Assembly: GCF_001612615.1 (NCBI RefSeq)
Contig: NZ_BDAU01000019.1
Span: 124,001-188,000 of the forward strand
Length of the DNA: 64,000 nt
Direction: 5' to 3'
From: Nocardia amikacinitolerans NBRC 108937
GTDB taxonomy: Bacteria; Actinomycetota; Actinomycetes; Mycobacteriales; Mycobacteriaceae
Part shown: one piece after another, positions 16,362 through 25,785 of the stretch
How positions within the stretch are numbered: position 1 is the first letter of the stretch
How the letters are laid out: each line of letters opens with the position of its first letter
Notes under the pieces: generated by a model
Database searches by the model: none
What the model was told of the DNA's origin: nothing
What the model saw: only the letters and a program-made list of their open reading frames with translations
Translations under genes and position numbers: made by a program

Positions 16362-18140
16362 ATGGCCTTCTCCGTCCAGATGCCGGCTCTTGGTGAGAGC
16401 GTCACCGAGGGAACGGTGACCAGGTGGCTGAAGCAGGAAGGAGACACGGTCGAGGTCGACGAGCCGCTGCTCGAGGTCTCCACCGACAAGGTCGACACCG
16501 AGATCCCGTCCCCGGCGGCGGGTGTGCTGTCGAAGATCGTCGCCCAGGAAGACGACGTGGTCGAGGTCGGCGGCGAGCTCGGCGTGATCAGCGACGCAGG
16601 TGAGGCGCCCGCCGCCGAGACCGCGCCCGCGCCAGAAGCCGCCGCACCGGCCGCCGCCGAAGAGTCGGTCGAAGCCGAACCCGAGCCCGCCGCACCGGCT
16701 CCCGCCGAGCAGGCCCCCGCAGAGCAGCCCGCCGCGTCGGCAGGCGCCGCCGAGGGCACCCCGGTGAAGATGCCCGAGCTGGGCGAGTCGGTCACCGAGG
16801 GCACCGTCACCCGCTGGCTGAAGTCGGTCGGCGACAAGATCGAGGTCGACGAGCCGCTGCTCGAGGTCTCCACCGACAAGGTCGACACCGAGATCCCCTC
16901 GCCCGTCGCGGGCACCCTGCTGGAGATCACGGCGCAGGAAGACGACGTGGTCTCCGTCGGCGGACAGCTCGGCGTGATCGGCAGCGGTGCCCCCGCCGCC
17001 TCCGCCCCGGCTCCCGCTCCGGCCCCCGCGCCCGAAGCCAAGCCGGAACCGGCTCCCGCTCCGAAGCCCGAGCCCAAGCCCGAACCGGCCCCCGCCGCCG
17101 CGGCTCCCAAGCCCGCTCCGGCTCCTGCTCCGGCTCCGAAGCCCGCCCCGGCACCCGCCGCGGCCAAGGCCCCGGCCGCCGACGGCAACGGCGCGACCCC
17201 GTACGTCACCCCGCTGGTGCGCAAGCTCGCCGAGGAGAACGGCGTCGACCTGGCCTCCGTGCAGGGCTCCGGCGTCGGCGGCCGCATCCGCAAGCAGGAC
17301 GTGCTCGCCGCGGCCGAGGCCAAGAAGGCCCCGGCTCCCGCCGCAGCGCCCGCTCCGGCCGCCGCCGCGCCCGCCGCCAAGACTCCGTCGGCTCCGGCCG
17401 CCGCCCAGCTGGCGCACTTGCGCGGAACCGTCCAGAAGGCCAACCGGATCCGGCAGATCACCGCCACCAAGACCCGCGAATCGCTGCAGACCACCGCGCA
17501 GCTGACCCAGGTCCACGAGGCCGACGTCACCAAGATCGCGGCGCTGCGGGCGCAGGCCAAGGCCGCGTTCAAGGACCGCGAGGGCGTCAACCTGACGTTC
17601 CTGCCGTTCTTCGCGAAGGCGGTCGTCGAGGCGCTCGGCGTGCACCCGAACGTCAACGCCTCCTACGACGAGGGCACCAAGGAGATCACCTACCACGCCT
17701 CGGTGCACCTCGGCATCGCCGTCGACACCGAGCAGGGCCTGCTCTCCCCGGTCATCCACAACGCCAGCGACCTGTCGCTCGCCGGTCTGGCCCGCGCCAT
17801 CGCCGACATCGCCGACCGGGCGCGCAACGGCGGCCTGAAGCCGGACGAGCTGGCGGGCGGCACCTTCACCATCACCAACATCGGCAGCCAGGGCGCGCTG
17901 TTCGACACCCCGATCCTGGTTCCGCCGCAGGCGGCCATGCTCGGCACCGGCGCGATCGTCAAGCGCCCGGTGGTGGTGACCGACGAGACCGGCAACGAGT
18001 CGATCGGCGTGCGCTCCATGTGCTACCTGCCGCTCACCTACGATCACCGCCTCATCGACGGCGCGGACGCCGGTCGCTTCCTGACCACGATCCGCCACCG
18101 CCTCGAAGAGGCCGCGTTCGAGGCCGATCTGGGCCTGTAA
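16362..18140 (+). CDS. dlaT: Dihydrolipoamide acyltransferase (E2 of 2-oxo acid dehydrogenase)
   Basis: The E2 core of the pyruvate dehydrogenase complex in mycobacteria (Rv2215; also annotated sucB). The 592-aa protein has two lipoyl domains with EVSTDKVDTEIPSP blocks (lipoyl lysines near residues 43 and 173), each followed by a flexible Ala/Pro linker. A peripheral subunit-binding domain lies at about 283-320 (PYVTPLVRKLAEENGVDLAS, GVGGRIRKQDVL), and the catalytic domain ends with the DHRLIDGAD active-site motif. A strong GAGGAG ribosome-binding site precedes the ATG at 16362. LipB and LipA downstream supply its cofactor, so the neighbourhood is functionally coherent. Two lipoyl domains match the actinobacterial form. 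Confidence 0.95.
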   Translation: MAFSVQMPALGESVTEGTVTRWLKQEGDTVEVDEPLLEVSTDKVDTEIPSPAAGVLSKIVAQEDDVVEVGGELGVISDAGEAPAAETAPAPEAAAPAAAEESVEAEPEPAAPAPAEQAPAEQPAASAGAAEGTPVKMPELGESVTEGTVTRWLKSVGDKIEVDEPLLEVSTDKVDTEIPSPVAGTLLEITAQEDDVVSVGGQLGVIGSGAPAASAPAPAPAPAPEAKPEPAPAPKPEPKPEPAPAAAAPKPAPAPAPAPKPAPAPAAAKAPAADGNGATPYVTPLVRKLAEENGVDLASVQGSGVGGRIRKQDVLAAAEAKKAPAPAAAPAPAAAAPAAKTPSAPAAAQLAHLRGTVQKANRIRQITATKTRESLQTTAQLTQVHEADVTKIAALRAQAKAAFKDREGVNLTFLPFFAKAVVEALGVHPNVNASYDEGTKEITYHASVHLGIAVDTEQGLLSPVIHNASDLSLAGLARAIADIADRARNGGLKPDELAGGTFTITNIGSQGALFDTPILVPPQAAMLGTGAIVKRPVVVTDETGNESIGVRSMCYLPLTYDHRLIDGADAGRFLTTIRHRLEEAAFEADLGL

Positions 18141-18160
18141 CCCGGGAAGGTTCGACCCGC

Positions 18161-19069
18161 ATGAAGGTCGTGATCGCCGGTTCGTCCGGGCTGATCGGGA
18201 CGGCGCTCGTCGCGGCACTGCGCCGCGACGGGCACGAGGTGGCCCGTCTGGTGCGCCGTCCCGCTGCCGCCCCGGACGAGTTCGTCTGGAATCCCGCCCG
18301 CGCCGAGCTCGACGAGCGGGCGTTGCGCGGAGCGGACGCGGTGGTCAACCTGTGCGGGGCGAGCCTCGGGCGGCGCCGCTGGAACGGCAGCTACAAACAG
18401 GAGCTGCGCGACAGCCGCATCACCCCGACCGACGTCCTCGCCAACAAGGTGGCCGCCGCGGGCGTGCCGGTGCTGGTCAACGCCAGCGGCGTGCACTACT
18501 ACGGCGGCGCCACCGGCGACCGCGTCGTGGACGAATCCTCCCCCGCCGGTTCGGGTTTCCTCGCCACGCTGTGCCGTGACTGGGAAGCCGCGACCGGTCC
18601 CGCCAGCGCCGCGGGCGTGCGCACGGTGCTGTTGCGCAGCGCCGTCGTGCTGTCCAAGCACGGCGGGATGCTCGGCATGCTGCATCCGTTGTACTGGCTC
18701 GGTCTCGGCGGACGGCTCGGCAACGGGCGCCAGTACACGCCGTGGATCTCGCTGGACGACGAGATCGGCGCGATCGTCTTCGCGCTCACCAACGACAGCC
18801 TGTCCGGACCGATCAACACGGTCGGCCCGGCCCCGGTCACCAATGCCGAATTCAACCGCGCGCTCGGGCGCGCACTACACCGGCCGACCCCGCTGGTGCT
18901 GCCCGCGTTCGCGCTGCGCGGGCTGATCGGGGAATTCGCGGACGAAGCCATCCTGCGTGGACCGCGGGCGATCCCCACGGCGCTCGAAGAGGCGGGCTAC
19001 CCCTTCCGTCATCCCACGATCGGCGCGGCGTTGGCGGCGACCATCGGCCGCGACGCCGACGACCGGTGA
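18161..19069 (+). CDS. TIGR01777-family NAD(P)-dependent epimerase (SDR39U1-like)
   Basis: A 302-aa extended-SDR protein. The N-terminal strand MKVVIAGSSGLIGTAL gives the GxxGxxG nucleotide-binding motif. VVNLCGASLGRRRWNGSYKQ and LRDSRITPTDVLA are diagnostic of the TIGR01777 family, and VNASGVHYYGG is the active-site strand. The end (DEAILRGPRAIPTALEEAGY, PFRHPTI) also fits. It matches Rv2216 in position between dlaT and lipB. The substrate is unknown in the family. It starts 20 bases after the E2 stop and is probably cotranscribed. Confidence 0.93.
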   Translation: MKVVIAGSSGLIGTALVAALRRDGHEVARLVRRPAAAPDEFVWNPARAELDERALRGADAVVNLCGASLGRRRWNGSYKQELRDSRITPTDVLANKVAAAGVPVLVNASGVHYYGGATGDRVVDESSPAGSGFLATLCRDWEAATGPASAAGVRTVLLRSAVVLSKHGGMLGMLHPLYWLGLGGRLGNGRQYTPWISLDDEIGAIVFALTNDSLSGPINTVGPAPVTNAEFNRALGRALHRPTPLVLPAFALRGLIGEFADEAILRGPRAIPTALEEAGYPFRHPTIGAALAATIGRDADDR

Positions 19070-19439
19070 GTCCTTCTACCGCGCGTCGTGTTGCCGCAGC
19101 CATGACCAAGACGCGGCCGTTGTAGTCCGGCTATCGGGCATCCCACGAACCACGGCCATCAGCATTACGCGGTCAAGACGATCTGCGGCCGCGTTGCCAC
19201 ACGTGGCGGGATGTCGCCCTCACTCGGACTCGCTCAGTGACCGGCAGCCGCTCCCCGCGCGTCCACGGCATCGCGCAAGTGCGAAGTCGCGACCGCACCC
19301 GACGCCGACGACAGGTGATCCAGCCCGCATTGCCGCAGGTTCCCTGACGCGCGATGATCGGATTCGAACACCGTAGGCCAGCACACACCGCGCATGCCGG
19401 GCGCCGCCTACCTCCTTCGCCGAACTACGGAGAACGCCG
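19070..19439. other. 370-bp intergenic region, nothing recognised
   Basis: No gene, RNA or clear hairpin is seen between the epimerase and the GNAT gene. A GGAGAA ribosome-binding site for the latter is at 19429-19434. Confidence 0.35.
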
Positions 19440-19973
19440 TTGACCGCCATGGACACCCGCAACGCCACCATCATCCGCGACGCGCGCGAAGGTGACCTGT
19501 CCGCGATCCTCGACATCCACAACGCCAACATCGCCACCTCCACCGCCATCTGGGACATCGACGAAGTCGGCATCGACGAGCGCCAGTCCTGGTTCCGCTC
19601 CCGGGTCGAGGCGGGCATGCCCGTCCTCGTCGCCGAGGTCGACGGCGAGGTCGCCGGATACGCCAGCTACGGCCAGTGGCGGCCGAAAGTGGGATACCGC
19701 TACTCCGTGGAGAACTCGGTCTACATCGCCGACCGCTTCCAACGCCGTGGCCTCGCCAGCGCCCTGCTCACCGAATTGATCGACCGCGCCGCGACATCCG
19801 GGCGAGTGCACGCGATGATCGCCGCGATCGAGTCGAGCAACACCGGGTCGATCGCACTGCACGAGCGATTCGGTTTCGTGGTGGTCGGCCAATTGCCCGA
19901 GGTGGGCCACAAATTCGGCCGCTGGATGGATCTGACGTTGATGCAGCTGACGCTGCCGGTCGAGGTGGATTGA
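19440..19973 (+). CDS. GNAT acetyltransferase, phosphinothricin/methionine-sulfone type
   Basis: A 177-aa enzyme of the Pat/MnaT group: IIRDAREGDLSAILDIHNAN, then the VLVAEVDGEVAGYASYGQWR strand, SVYIADRFQRRGLASALLTE (motif A with the RRGLAS loop), and HAMIAAIESSNTGSIALHER, ending GFVVVGQLPEVGHKFGRW. These enzymes acetylate glutamine-synthetase inhibitors such as phosphinothricin or methionine sulfoximine. The TTG at 19440 is preferred because GGAGAA lies five bases before it; the ATG at 19449 is the alternative. No physical partner is apparent, although glnA1 lies 35 kb away. Confidence 0.88.
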   Translation: MTAMDTRNATIIRDAREGDLSAILDIHNANIATSTAIWDIDEVGIDERQSWFRSRVEAGMPVLVAEVDGEVAGYASYGQWRPKVGYRYSVENSVYIADRFQRRGLASALLTELIDRAATSGRVHAMIAAIESSNTGSIALHERFGFVVVGQLPEVGHKFGRWMDLTLMQLTLPVEVD

Positions 19974-20467
19974 ATCCATCGCGTCCCCGGATCGCGGCAA
20001 ACTCCCGTCACAGGGTGCATGCCGGTCCGCGGGTTCCGGTGACGGACCGCAGACCAAGCGCCGCGGCTCGCCGAAGGTGGCGGACTGACCGCATCGTTCC
20101 CAGCGGATACGTTCGACGGCCCCTCGCAGGGTGGCGTAGCACCGGCTATCTCGCACACAGACCACACCGCCGCTCGTCTGCCCGGCTCGGTTCACCAGCT
20201 GGAATGGGCTGTTCCCGAAAGCCCGCTGTGATCGAGAATTCCCGAGTTCGGCCGAGCCTCAGTTCCGCGGATCACCCCCGCGGCCCCGCAACGTTGCGCA
20301 CGTCCCCGTTGCGCCGGAGATGCCGTACCGCCCCACCATATTCTCTCCGGCGGGTGAGCCCGACCCTCTGCGGCCGACCGGACGCACGGCGGCGGCCCGC
20401 AAGCCTGTGGCATACCGCACACCGAGTCCCTGACGAGCGCGCAACCGCAGGGCGTACCGTCAACGGC
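19974..20467. other. 494-bp intergenic region upstream of lipB
   Basis: Open frames on either strand lack family motifs and change codon character. The promoter of lipB-lipA is presumably here. Nothing else was recognised. Confidence 0.35.
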
Positions 20468-21439
20468 GTGAACGACACGCGCACCACCTGGTCCGCCCGC
20501 TTCGATCGCACCCCGATCGTCGTCGAGGACCTCGGGCTCATCGACTACCACTCCGCCTGGGACCTGCAGCGATCCATCGCCGCCGAACGCGCCGAAGGCC
20601 TCGGCTCCGACCGCCTGCTGCTGCTCGAACACCCCTCCGTGTACACGGCAGGCCGCCGCACCGAGGAAGCGGACCTGCCGATCGACGGAAGCCCCGTGGT
20701 GCAGGTCGACCGCGGCGGAAAGATCACCTGGCACGGCCCCGGTCAACTGGTCGGCTACCCGATCATCCGGCTGGCCGAGCCCGTCGACGTCGTCCAGTAC
20801 GTGCGCCGCCTCGAGGAGGCGCTGATCTCGGTGTGCACCGAACTCGGCCTCACCGTCGGCCGCGTCGAGGGCCGCTCCGGCGTCTGGCTGCCCGCCAACG
20901 ATTGGTCCCCCGAACGCAAGATCGCCGCCATCGGCGTGCGCGTCCAGCGCGGCGTTGCCCTGCACGGCCTTTCGTTCAACTGCAACTCCATGGACGGCTT
21001 CGGCGCCATCGTCCCCTGCGGCATCCGCGACGCGGGCGTCACCACATTGACCCGCGAACTCGGCCGCGAAGTCACGGTCGCCGAGATCAAGCCGATGGTC
21101 GCCGACGCGATCGTGCGCGCGCTGAACGGCGATCTCCCCGTCAGCGACCACGACATCAACCGGACCGCGGCCGTCCCGGCCCACCGCACCACGGCCGACG
21201 CCAAAGCCGCCGACGGCGCAGGTGTGCCCGAGGCTGACTCCGCGACACCCAAAGGTTCGACCGCCGACGTGAAGGTCGCCGACAACGGCACCGAACCCGC
21301 AGGCATGTCCACGATCCCCGACGGTGCCGCGCGCACCGACCCGGCACGCGCGGCGGACAGCGCCACCAACGCACCCCACCGCACGGCCCCCTCCACCCCG
21401 GCAGCGGCCGACACCCGAGGCGTAAGGTCGATGAAGTGA
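20468..21439 (+). CDS. lipB: Lipoyl (octanoyl) transferase with a low-complexity C-terminal tail
   Basis: LipB moves octanoyl groups from acyl carrier protein onto lipoyl domains, here those of the E2 and GcvH proteins. The catalytic part (residues about 15-235) shows LLLLEHPSVYTAGRRT, QVDRGGKITWHGPGQLVGYP, the lysine in ERKIAAIGVRV, and GAIVPCGIRD with the cysteine nucleophile. The GTG at 20468 is chosen. The protein has 323 residues while the family has about 230-250: the last 85 or so are an Ala/Thr/Asp/Pro-rich, apparently disordered tail with no known domain. The stop overlaps lipA (GTGA), so the two are translationally coupled. Confidence 0.95.
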   Translation: MNDTRTTWSARFDRTPIVVEDLGLIDYHSAWDLQRSIAAERAEGLGSDRLLLLEHPSVYTAGRRTEEADLPIDGSPVVQVDRGGKITWHGPGQLVGYPIIRLAEPVDVVQYVRRLEEALISVCTELGLTVGRVEGRSGVWLPANDWSPERKIAAIGVRVQRGVALHGLSFNCNSMDGFGAIVPCGIRDAGVTTLTRELGREVTVAEIKPMVADAIVRALNGDLPVSDHDINRTAAVPAHRTTADAKAADGAGVPEADSATPKGSTADVKVADNGTEPAGMSTIPDGAARTDPARAADSATNAPHRTAPSTPAAADTRGVRSMK

Positions 21440-22476
21440 CCTCAGTCGACACCCCGACACCGCACAACGCGTCCGCACCCAACGGCCGCAAACTCCTGCG
21501 CATCGAAGCCCGCAACGCGGAAACCCCCATCGAGCGCAAACCCAAGTGGATCCGCACCCGCGCCACCATGGGCCCCGAGTACACCGAACTCAAGGGCCTG
21601 GTGAAGCGCGAGGGCCTGCACACCGTGTGCGAAGAAGCGGGCTGCCCCAACATCTTCGAATGCTGGGAAGACCGCGAGGCCACCTTCCTCATCGGCGGCG
21701 AACAATGCACCCGCCGCTGCGACTTCTGCCAAATCGACACCGGCAAACCCGCAGCCCTCGACCGCGACGAACCCCGCCGCGTCGCCGAAAGCGTCCAGGC
21801 CATGGGCCTGCGCTACTCCACCATCACCGGCGTCGCCCGCGACGACCTCGACGACGGCGGCGCCTGGCTCTACGCCGAAACCGTCCGCGCCATCAAGTCT
21901 TTGAACCCCAACACCGGCGTCGAACTCCTCATCCCCGACTTCAACGCCGACCCCGACCAACTCGCCGAGGTGTTCTCCTCCCGCCCGGAGGTCTTGGCGC
22001 ACAACCTCGAAACGGTTCCGCGCATCTTCAAGCGCATCCGCCCGGCCTTCCGCTACGAGCGCTCCCTCACGGTGCTCACCGCGGCTCGCGAAGCCGGGCT
22101 CGTCACCAAGTCCAACCTCATCCTCGGCATGGGCGAAACGCCTGAGGAAGTCACCCAGGCTATGCGCGACCTGCACGAGGCGGGCTGCGACATCCTCACC
22201 ATCACCCAATACCTCCGCCCCTCCCCCCGCCACCACCCCGTGGACCGCTGGGTCAAGCCCGAGGAATTCGTCGAACACTCCAAGGTCGCCGAAGAAATCG
22301 GCTTCGCAGGCGTCATGGCAGGCCCCCTCGTCCGCTCCTCCTACCGAGCAGGCCGCCTCTACGCCCAGGCAATGACCCACCACGGCCGCGAAATCCCTTC
22401 GGCCATGGCCCATCTCGCCGAGGAAGGCACCGCTTCTCAGGAAGCCTCCTCAGTCCTCGCCCGCTTCGGGAGCTGA
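21436..22476 (+). CDS. lipA: Lipoyl synthase
   Basis: A radical SAM enzyme that inserts two sulfurs into protein-bound octanoyl groups. The auxiliary-cluster cysteines are in VCEEAGCPNIFECWE and the SAM cluster in CTRRCDFC. DLDDGGAWLYAETVRAIK, SNLILGMGET, and TITQYLRPSPRHHPVDRW are typical, and the end motif GPLVRSSYRAG contains the serine that ligates the auxiliary cluster. At 346 aa it is full length. The GTG start overlaps the lipB stop by four bases. It is the last backbone gene before the accessory island; in Mycobacterium the next gene is Rv2219. Confidence 0.97.
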   Translation: MTSVDTPTPHNASAPNGRKLLRIEARNAETPIERKPKWIRTRATMGPEYTELKGLVKREGLHTVCEEAGCPNIFECWEDREATFLIGGEQCTRRCDFCQIDTGKPAALDRDEPRRVAESVQAMGLRYSTITGVARDDLDDGGAWLYAETVRAIKSLNPNTGVELLIPDFNADPDQLAEVFSSRPEVLAHNLETVPRIFKRIRPAFRYERSLTVLTAAREAGLVTKSNLILGMGETPEEVTQAMRDLHEAGCDILTITQYLRPSPRHHPVDRWVKPEEFVEHSKVAEEIGFAGVMAGPLVRSSYRAGRLYAQAMTHHGREIPSAMAHLAEEGTASQEASSVLARFGS

Positions 22477-22923
22477 CTCGTTACGGAAGTCGAATCACTC
22501 CTGCTCGCCCCCAGACTACCGCCGCATACCATCCATCTCGGCCGATGATCGTCGACTGGGCAATCCATCCAGGCATCCCATCCTGGGCTCGATCCTCATC
22601 ACTCTGCACTACATCGTCATCAGCTATTCGGACGAGCCGAGCCGCAACTCGTGATCTGCAAGTGGAGACTCAACCTTCGCTCGTGGCAGGCAAACCGATC
22701 GAGATTTCACCTTGATCCTCAACGCCAGCGGCTGACGCGTCATTTACAAGGGGCCCGACCACGGCAAGGCCTCGACCGACTCGAGCCCTGCGAATAATCG
22801 TCCTCACCCGAACCGGACTTTTAGGCCAAATAGGCTGCGGCGCAGGTAGTCTGACAGAGTTTGTGTCGGCCAGGCACCTCGGGCAGCAGATACGTCGTCC
22901 CGGACCGAGCAGGAAGGATGTGC
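22477..22923. other. 447-bp junction between lipA and the accessory island
   Basis: No gene is recognised. Base composition becomes less GC-rich than in lipA. At 22815-22829 GGACTTTTAGGCCAA closely matches GGACTTTAGAGGCCAA at 25729-25744 in front of hsdM, a possible shared promoter or operator element. The ribosome-binding site AGGAAGG at 22911-22917 serves the next gene. No att-like tRNA end was seen. Confidence 0.45.
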
Positions 22924-25068
22924 GTGAGCACCAGCACCCATGGCGACAAGGACGCCGTCCCTCGCCAAGTGCGCCAAGTGGCCAGCTCCCTTCAGAAGAC
23001 CTACGTGGATTCCGGACTCCTGGATATCAGCGATCTCGAGGGCAAAGCAGAAGAAGAACGCACTCCCCGTGCGTTGTCTCGGGCGCTGGCCGCTCAGGCC
23101 GTCCGTATCGTGACAGGCTTCAGCCATGCGGAGGCCGCGCGCACGGTGATCGATGGCGTGGCGGACCAAGGAATCGATGCCCTTGCGGTCGTCGACGGCT
23201 CCGACCCACACATCTACCTCGTCCAGGCCAAGTGGAGTAAAAACGGACGGGCTCAGAGTGATCGTGGGGCGGTGATGGAATTGCTGGCCGGATTGCGCCT
23301 CATAGACAGAGAAGACTTCACACCGTTCAATCCCCGTGGCCGGCAACTCGCCGAGCTCGCCAAAAACCTAATGGACGCAGGCCCAGTGCCCGTCACCCAG
23401 GTGATTGTATTGATGCGGGCCGACAATGTGACGCCCGGTTTCCGCGACGCGATCGTCAACGGCGAGAAGGAGTTCAACCAGCACGGGGAGATGCTGCGCC
23501 ACCGCATCATCCTCGCCGACGAGGTGTGGGCATCGGTGCGAAGGGATCTCGCGCCCAATCCTGTCGTCCTATCTGCCGATCTGTTCCCATGGTTCGCCAT
23601 CACCACGCCGTATGAGTCGTATCAAGGCGTTGTGGAAGCCGCACAGGTCGCCGCCTGGGTCCAGGAAGGGGCCAACCTGTTCAACCTGAACATCCGCAAT
23701 CCCCTCGGCCGCACAGCAATCAACAATGACCTGATCGAAACCTTGACCACCGAGCCCGGCTATTTCTGGTATTTCAACAACGGCGTTACCGTGCTCTGCG
23801 ATTCAGTCGACAAAACGCCTCAATCGATGTTGAATCCGCACTCACGCCCGCTCGGTGTCACTCTCCACAATGCGAGCGTGGTCAACGGTGCCCAAACAGT
23901 ACGCTCGATAGCCGAGGCGATCGTCGCCAATGGCAACGCCGCCTCGGCCCAGGTCGGCATCCGCATCATCGTGACGGGCAAGGAGAAGGAGTTCGCCAAG
24001 AAGACTACCCAGGCGACCAATCGCCAGAACAAGGTCGAACCCCGCGACTTTATCGCACTGGAATCTGTTCAAGCAGCGATCATGGAGGACCTGCGAGCCG
24101 AACTCGGCTTGGAGTACAGCGTTCGTCGCGGCGAACTCGAACCGCATCCGGACACCGGTTGCTCGGTGGTTGAAGCCGCGTGCGCACTCGCTTGCGCGCA
24201 TCCGGACAGCCAGTACGCGGCGCGCATCGCTACGACTCTCGATGTGCTGTGGGAGCGCGGCGCGCAGGGGATTCACGACGTGCTGTTCCGTCCGCAACCG
24301 AGCGCCTATCTCCTGTGGAACGCGGTGAACGTCCTGCGAGAGGTAAGGCGGAATCTCCATGACTTGCGCTCGCGTTACGAAGGCCGCGCGGTTGCTTTGG
24401 CCGACCACGGTGTGTATCTGCTCGCCCATCTCACCTTCCGGAGCCTCGATACCGAAGCACTCGACGAGCCGGACCAAGACTTGGAATGGTTGAAGAACGC
24501 CAGCAGCGAGATTCCGGCTTTGATCGAAAAACTCCTCCCCGCGGCAGCGGCTGCGATCGATGACCTCTACGGCGACCGGTCCCAGGTCCGCGCTGTGTGC
24601 GCCGATATCGAACGCTGCCGTGAAGTCGCAGCGCATGTCCTCAGTGAGGGATCCCCTGAGGTCACGCCCCCTATGGAGGACAAATACCGACGAACTGTCG
24701 CGGGGCAAAAACGCCGACGACCGAATGCGGTTTCCATTTTGATCGACAGGAACGTGCTCGCTGAGGGCGACGCGCTCACGCTCTCCACGCGCTACCCGGC
24801 CGAGATGGAGGCCATGAAGGACTGGCTCGCGGAAGATCCACAGCGCGCTCGAGCGACGTGGGTTCCGCATCGGCTCAAGCCGCTCCTGTGGACCGTCGAC
24901 GGCAAGCAGTACTCCCCTTCCGGATTGATCTCCCACATGTGGGAGCTGGCGGAGTGGGAGAAGCGGCCGGTTGCCAACCAGGGGACCAAGCGGTGGGTGA
25001 CCAGCTCCGGCGACACGCTAGCGGACCTGGCATGGCGAGTTCTCGATGACCTCGAGGAATCCGACTGA
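22924..25068 (+). CDS. AIPR-family abortive phage-infection protein with nuclease-like N terminus
   Basis: A 714-aa cytoplasmic protein. Residues about 60-110 have the layout of an Mrr-like PD-(D/E/Q)xK nuclease: GVADQGIDAL (Asp85) and then IYLVQAKWSK (Gln101-x-Lys103). Residues about 210-400 contain the AIPR core, including the FWYFNNGVTVLCD and NASVVNGAQTVRSI blocks that define the family, which was first seen in abortive-infection proteins. The C-terminal 200 residues are not assigned. GTG 22924 is used since AGGAAGG sits six bases upstream; the ATG at 22918 is too close to it. It sits beside a complete type I restriction system and shares an upstream motif with hsdM, which supports an anti-phage role. 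Activity is inferred from family and context. Confidence 0.85.
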   Translation: MSTSTHGDKDAVPRQVRQVASSLQKTYVDSGLLDISDLEGKAEEERTPRALSRALAAQAVRIVTGFSHAEAARTVIDGVADQGIDALAVVDGSDPHIYLVQAKWSKNGRAQSDRGAVMELLAGLRLIDREDFTPFNPRGRQLAELAKNLMDAGPVPVTQVIVLMRADNVTPGFRDAIVNGEKEFNQHGEMLRHRIILADEVWASVRRDLAPNPVVLSADLFPWFAITTPYESYQGVVEAAQVAAWVQEGANLFNLNIRNPLGRTAINNDLIETLTTEPGYFWYFNNGVTVLCDSVDKTPQSMLNPHSRPLGVTLHNASVVNGAQTVRSIAEAIVANGNAASAQVGIRIIVTGKEKEFAKKTTQATNRQNKVEPRDFIALESVQAAIMEDLRAELGLEYSVRRGELEPHPDTGCSVVEAACALACAHPDSQYAARIATTLDVLWERGAQGIHDVLFRPQPSAYLLWNAVNVLREVRRNLHDLRSRYEGRAVALADHGVYLLAHLTFRSLDTEALDEPDQDLEWLKNASSEIPALIEKLLPAAAAAIDDLYGDRSQVRAVCADIERCREVAAHVLSEGSPEVTPPMEDKYRRTVAGQKRRRPNAVSILIDRNVLAEGDALTLSTRYPAEMEAMKDWLAEDPQRARATWVPHRLKPLLWTVDGKQYSPSGLISHMWELAEWEKRPVANQGTKRWVTSSGDTLADLAWRVLDDLEESD

Positions 25069-25785
25069 CCGCCGCCAGCTGTAGCTTGCATGGCAGTCGG
25101 CGTAACCGCCACGCCGGCGGCTACATCGGCGTGACGCACGTCCAGGGAGGAGATCACAGGACAACGTTCCAGTACTGGTGCACGTGCTGCTGATGGCAGT
25201 GAGCGAGGACCTCCTTTACGACCGCGCTCACCGGGATCCTGATCCTCGGTGATTCAGGTGTAGGCTTCGTTCTCTGTCAGCTGGATGGGTCGGGTCGGCC
25301 ACGTCTACCGCAAAGTGACTGTTTCGCCACTGGCTACCCCGCCCCAGCGGCAATGAAATCCGGCTGCCCCGGGACCATCTGACGACCCATCTGCGGATCC
25401 ACCGTCCACCATCACCGAAGTCTGTATTCCATCTCCAGCGAACGGACGTTCGGTGTAATCCACCGCAGCGCAAGGCTATCGGGCGCTTCCCGGCGAGATT
25501 TGCTTCATCAGTCTCGTCTGAGCAGCGCTCGACCGCGTCTGTCCGCTGACGCAGACTCGCTACCACCCCGCGCAGAGCGACGCCAGCCGCAAGTCCGGCG
25601 CCACAGCCTGTTCGAACCATCCGACGACAACCAGCAGCCTCACCCCCGGGTAGGCCGCCGACCCCGCCGAATGCTGTCCGTGCCACCGCGTAGCATCACC
25701 CACCGAAGCCAGAACTCAGCCGTATAAAGGACTTTAGAGGCCAACCAGGGCCGACACTGATTGATCGAAAGAGAAAGGCTACCGC
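25069..25785. other. 717-bp intergenic region before hsdM
   Basis: No recognisable gene or gene remnant was found on either strand. The last 60 bases contain GGACTTTAGAGGCCAA (25729-25744), shared with the region before the AIPR gene, and an AAAGAGAAAGG ribosome-binding site just before hsdM. The length is large for a promoter and could hide a small RNA or decayed insertion; nothing visible supports either. Confidence 0.4.

Noticed and set aside
19350..19380. tRNA T-arm-like GGATTCGAACACC
   Set aside because: No acceptor, anticodon or D-arm can be built around it on either strand.
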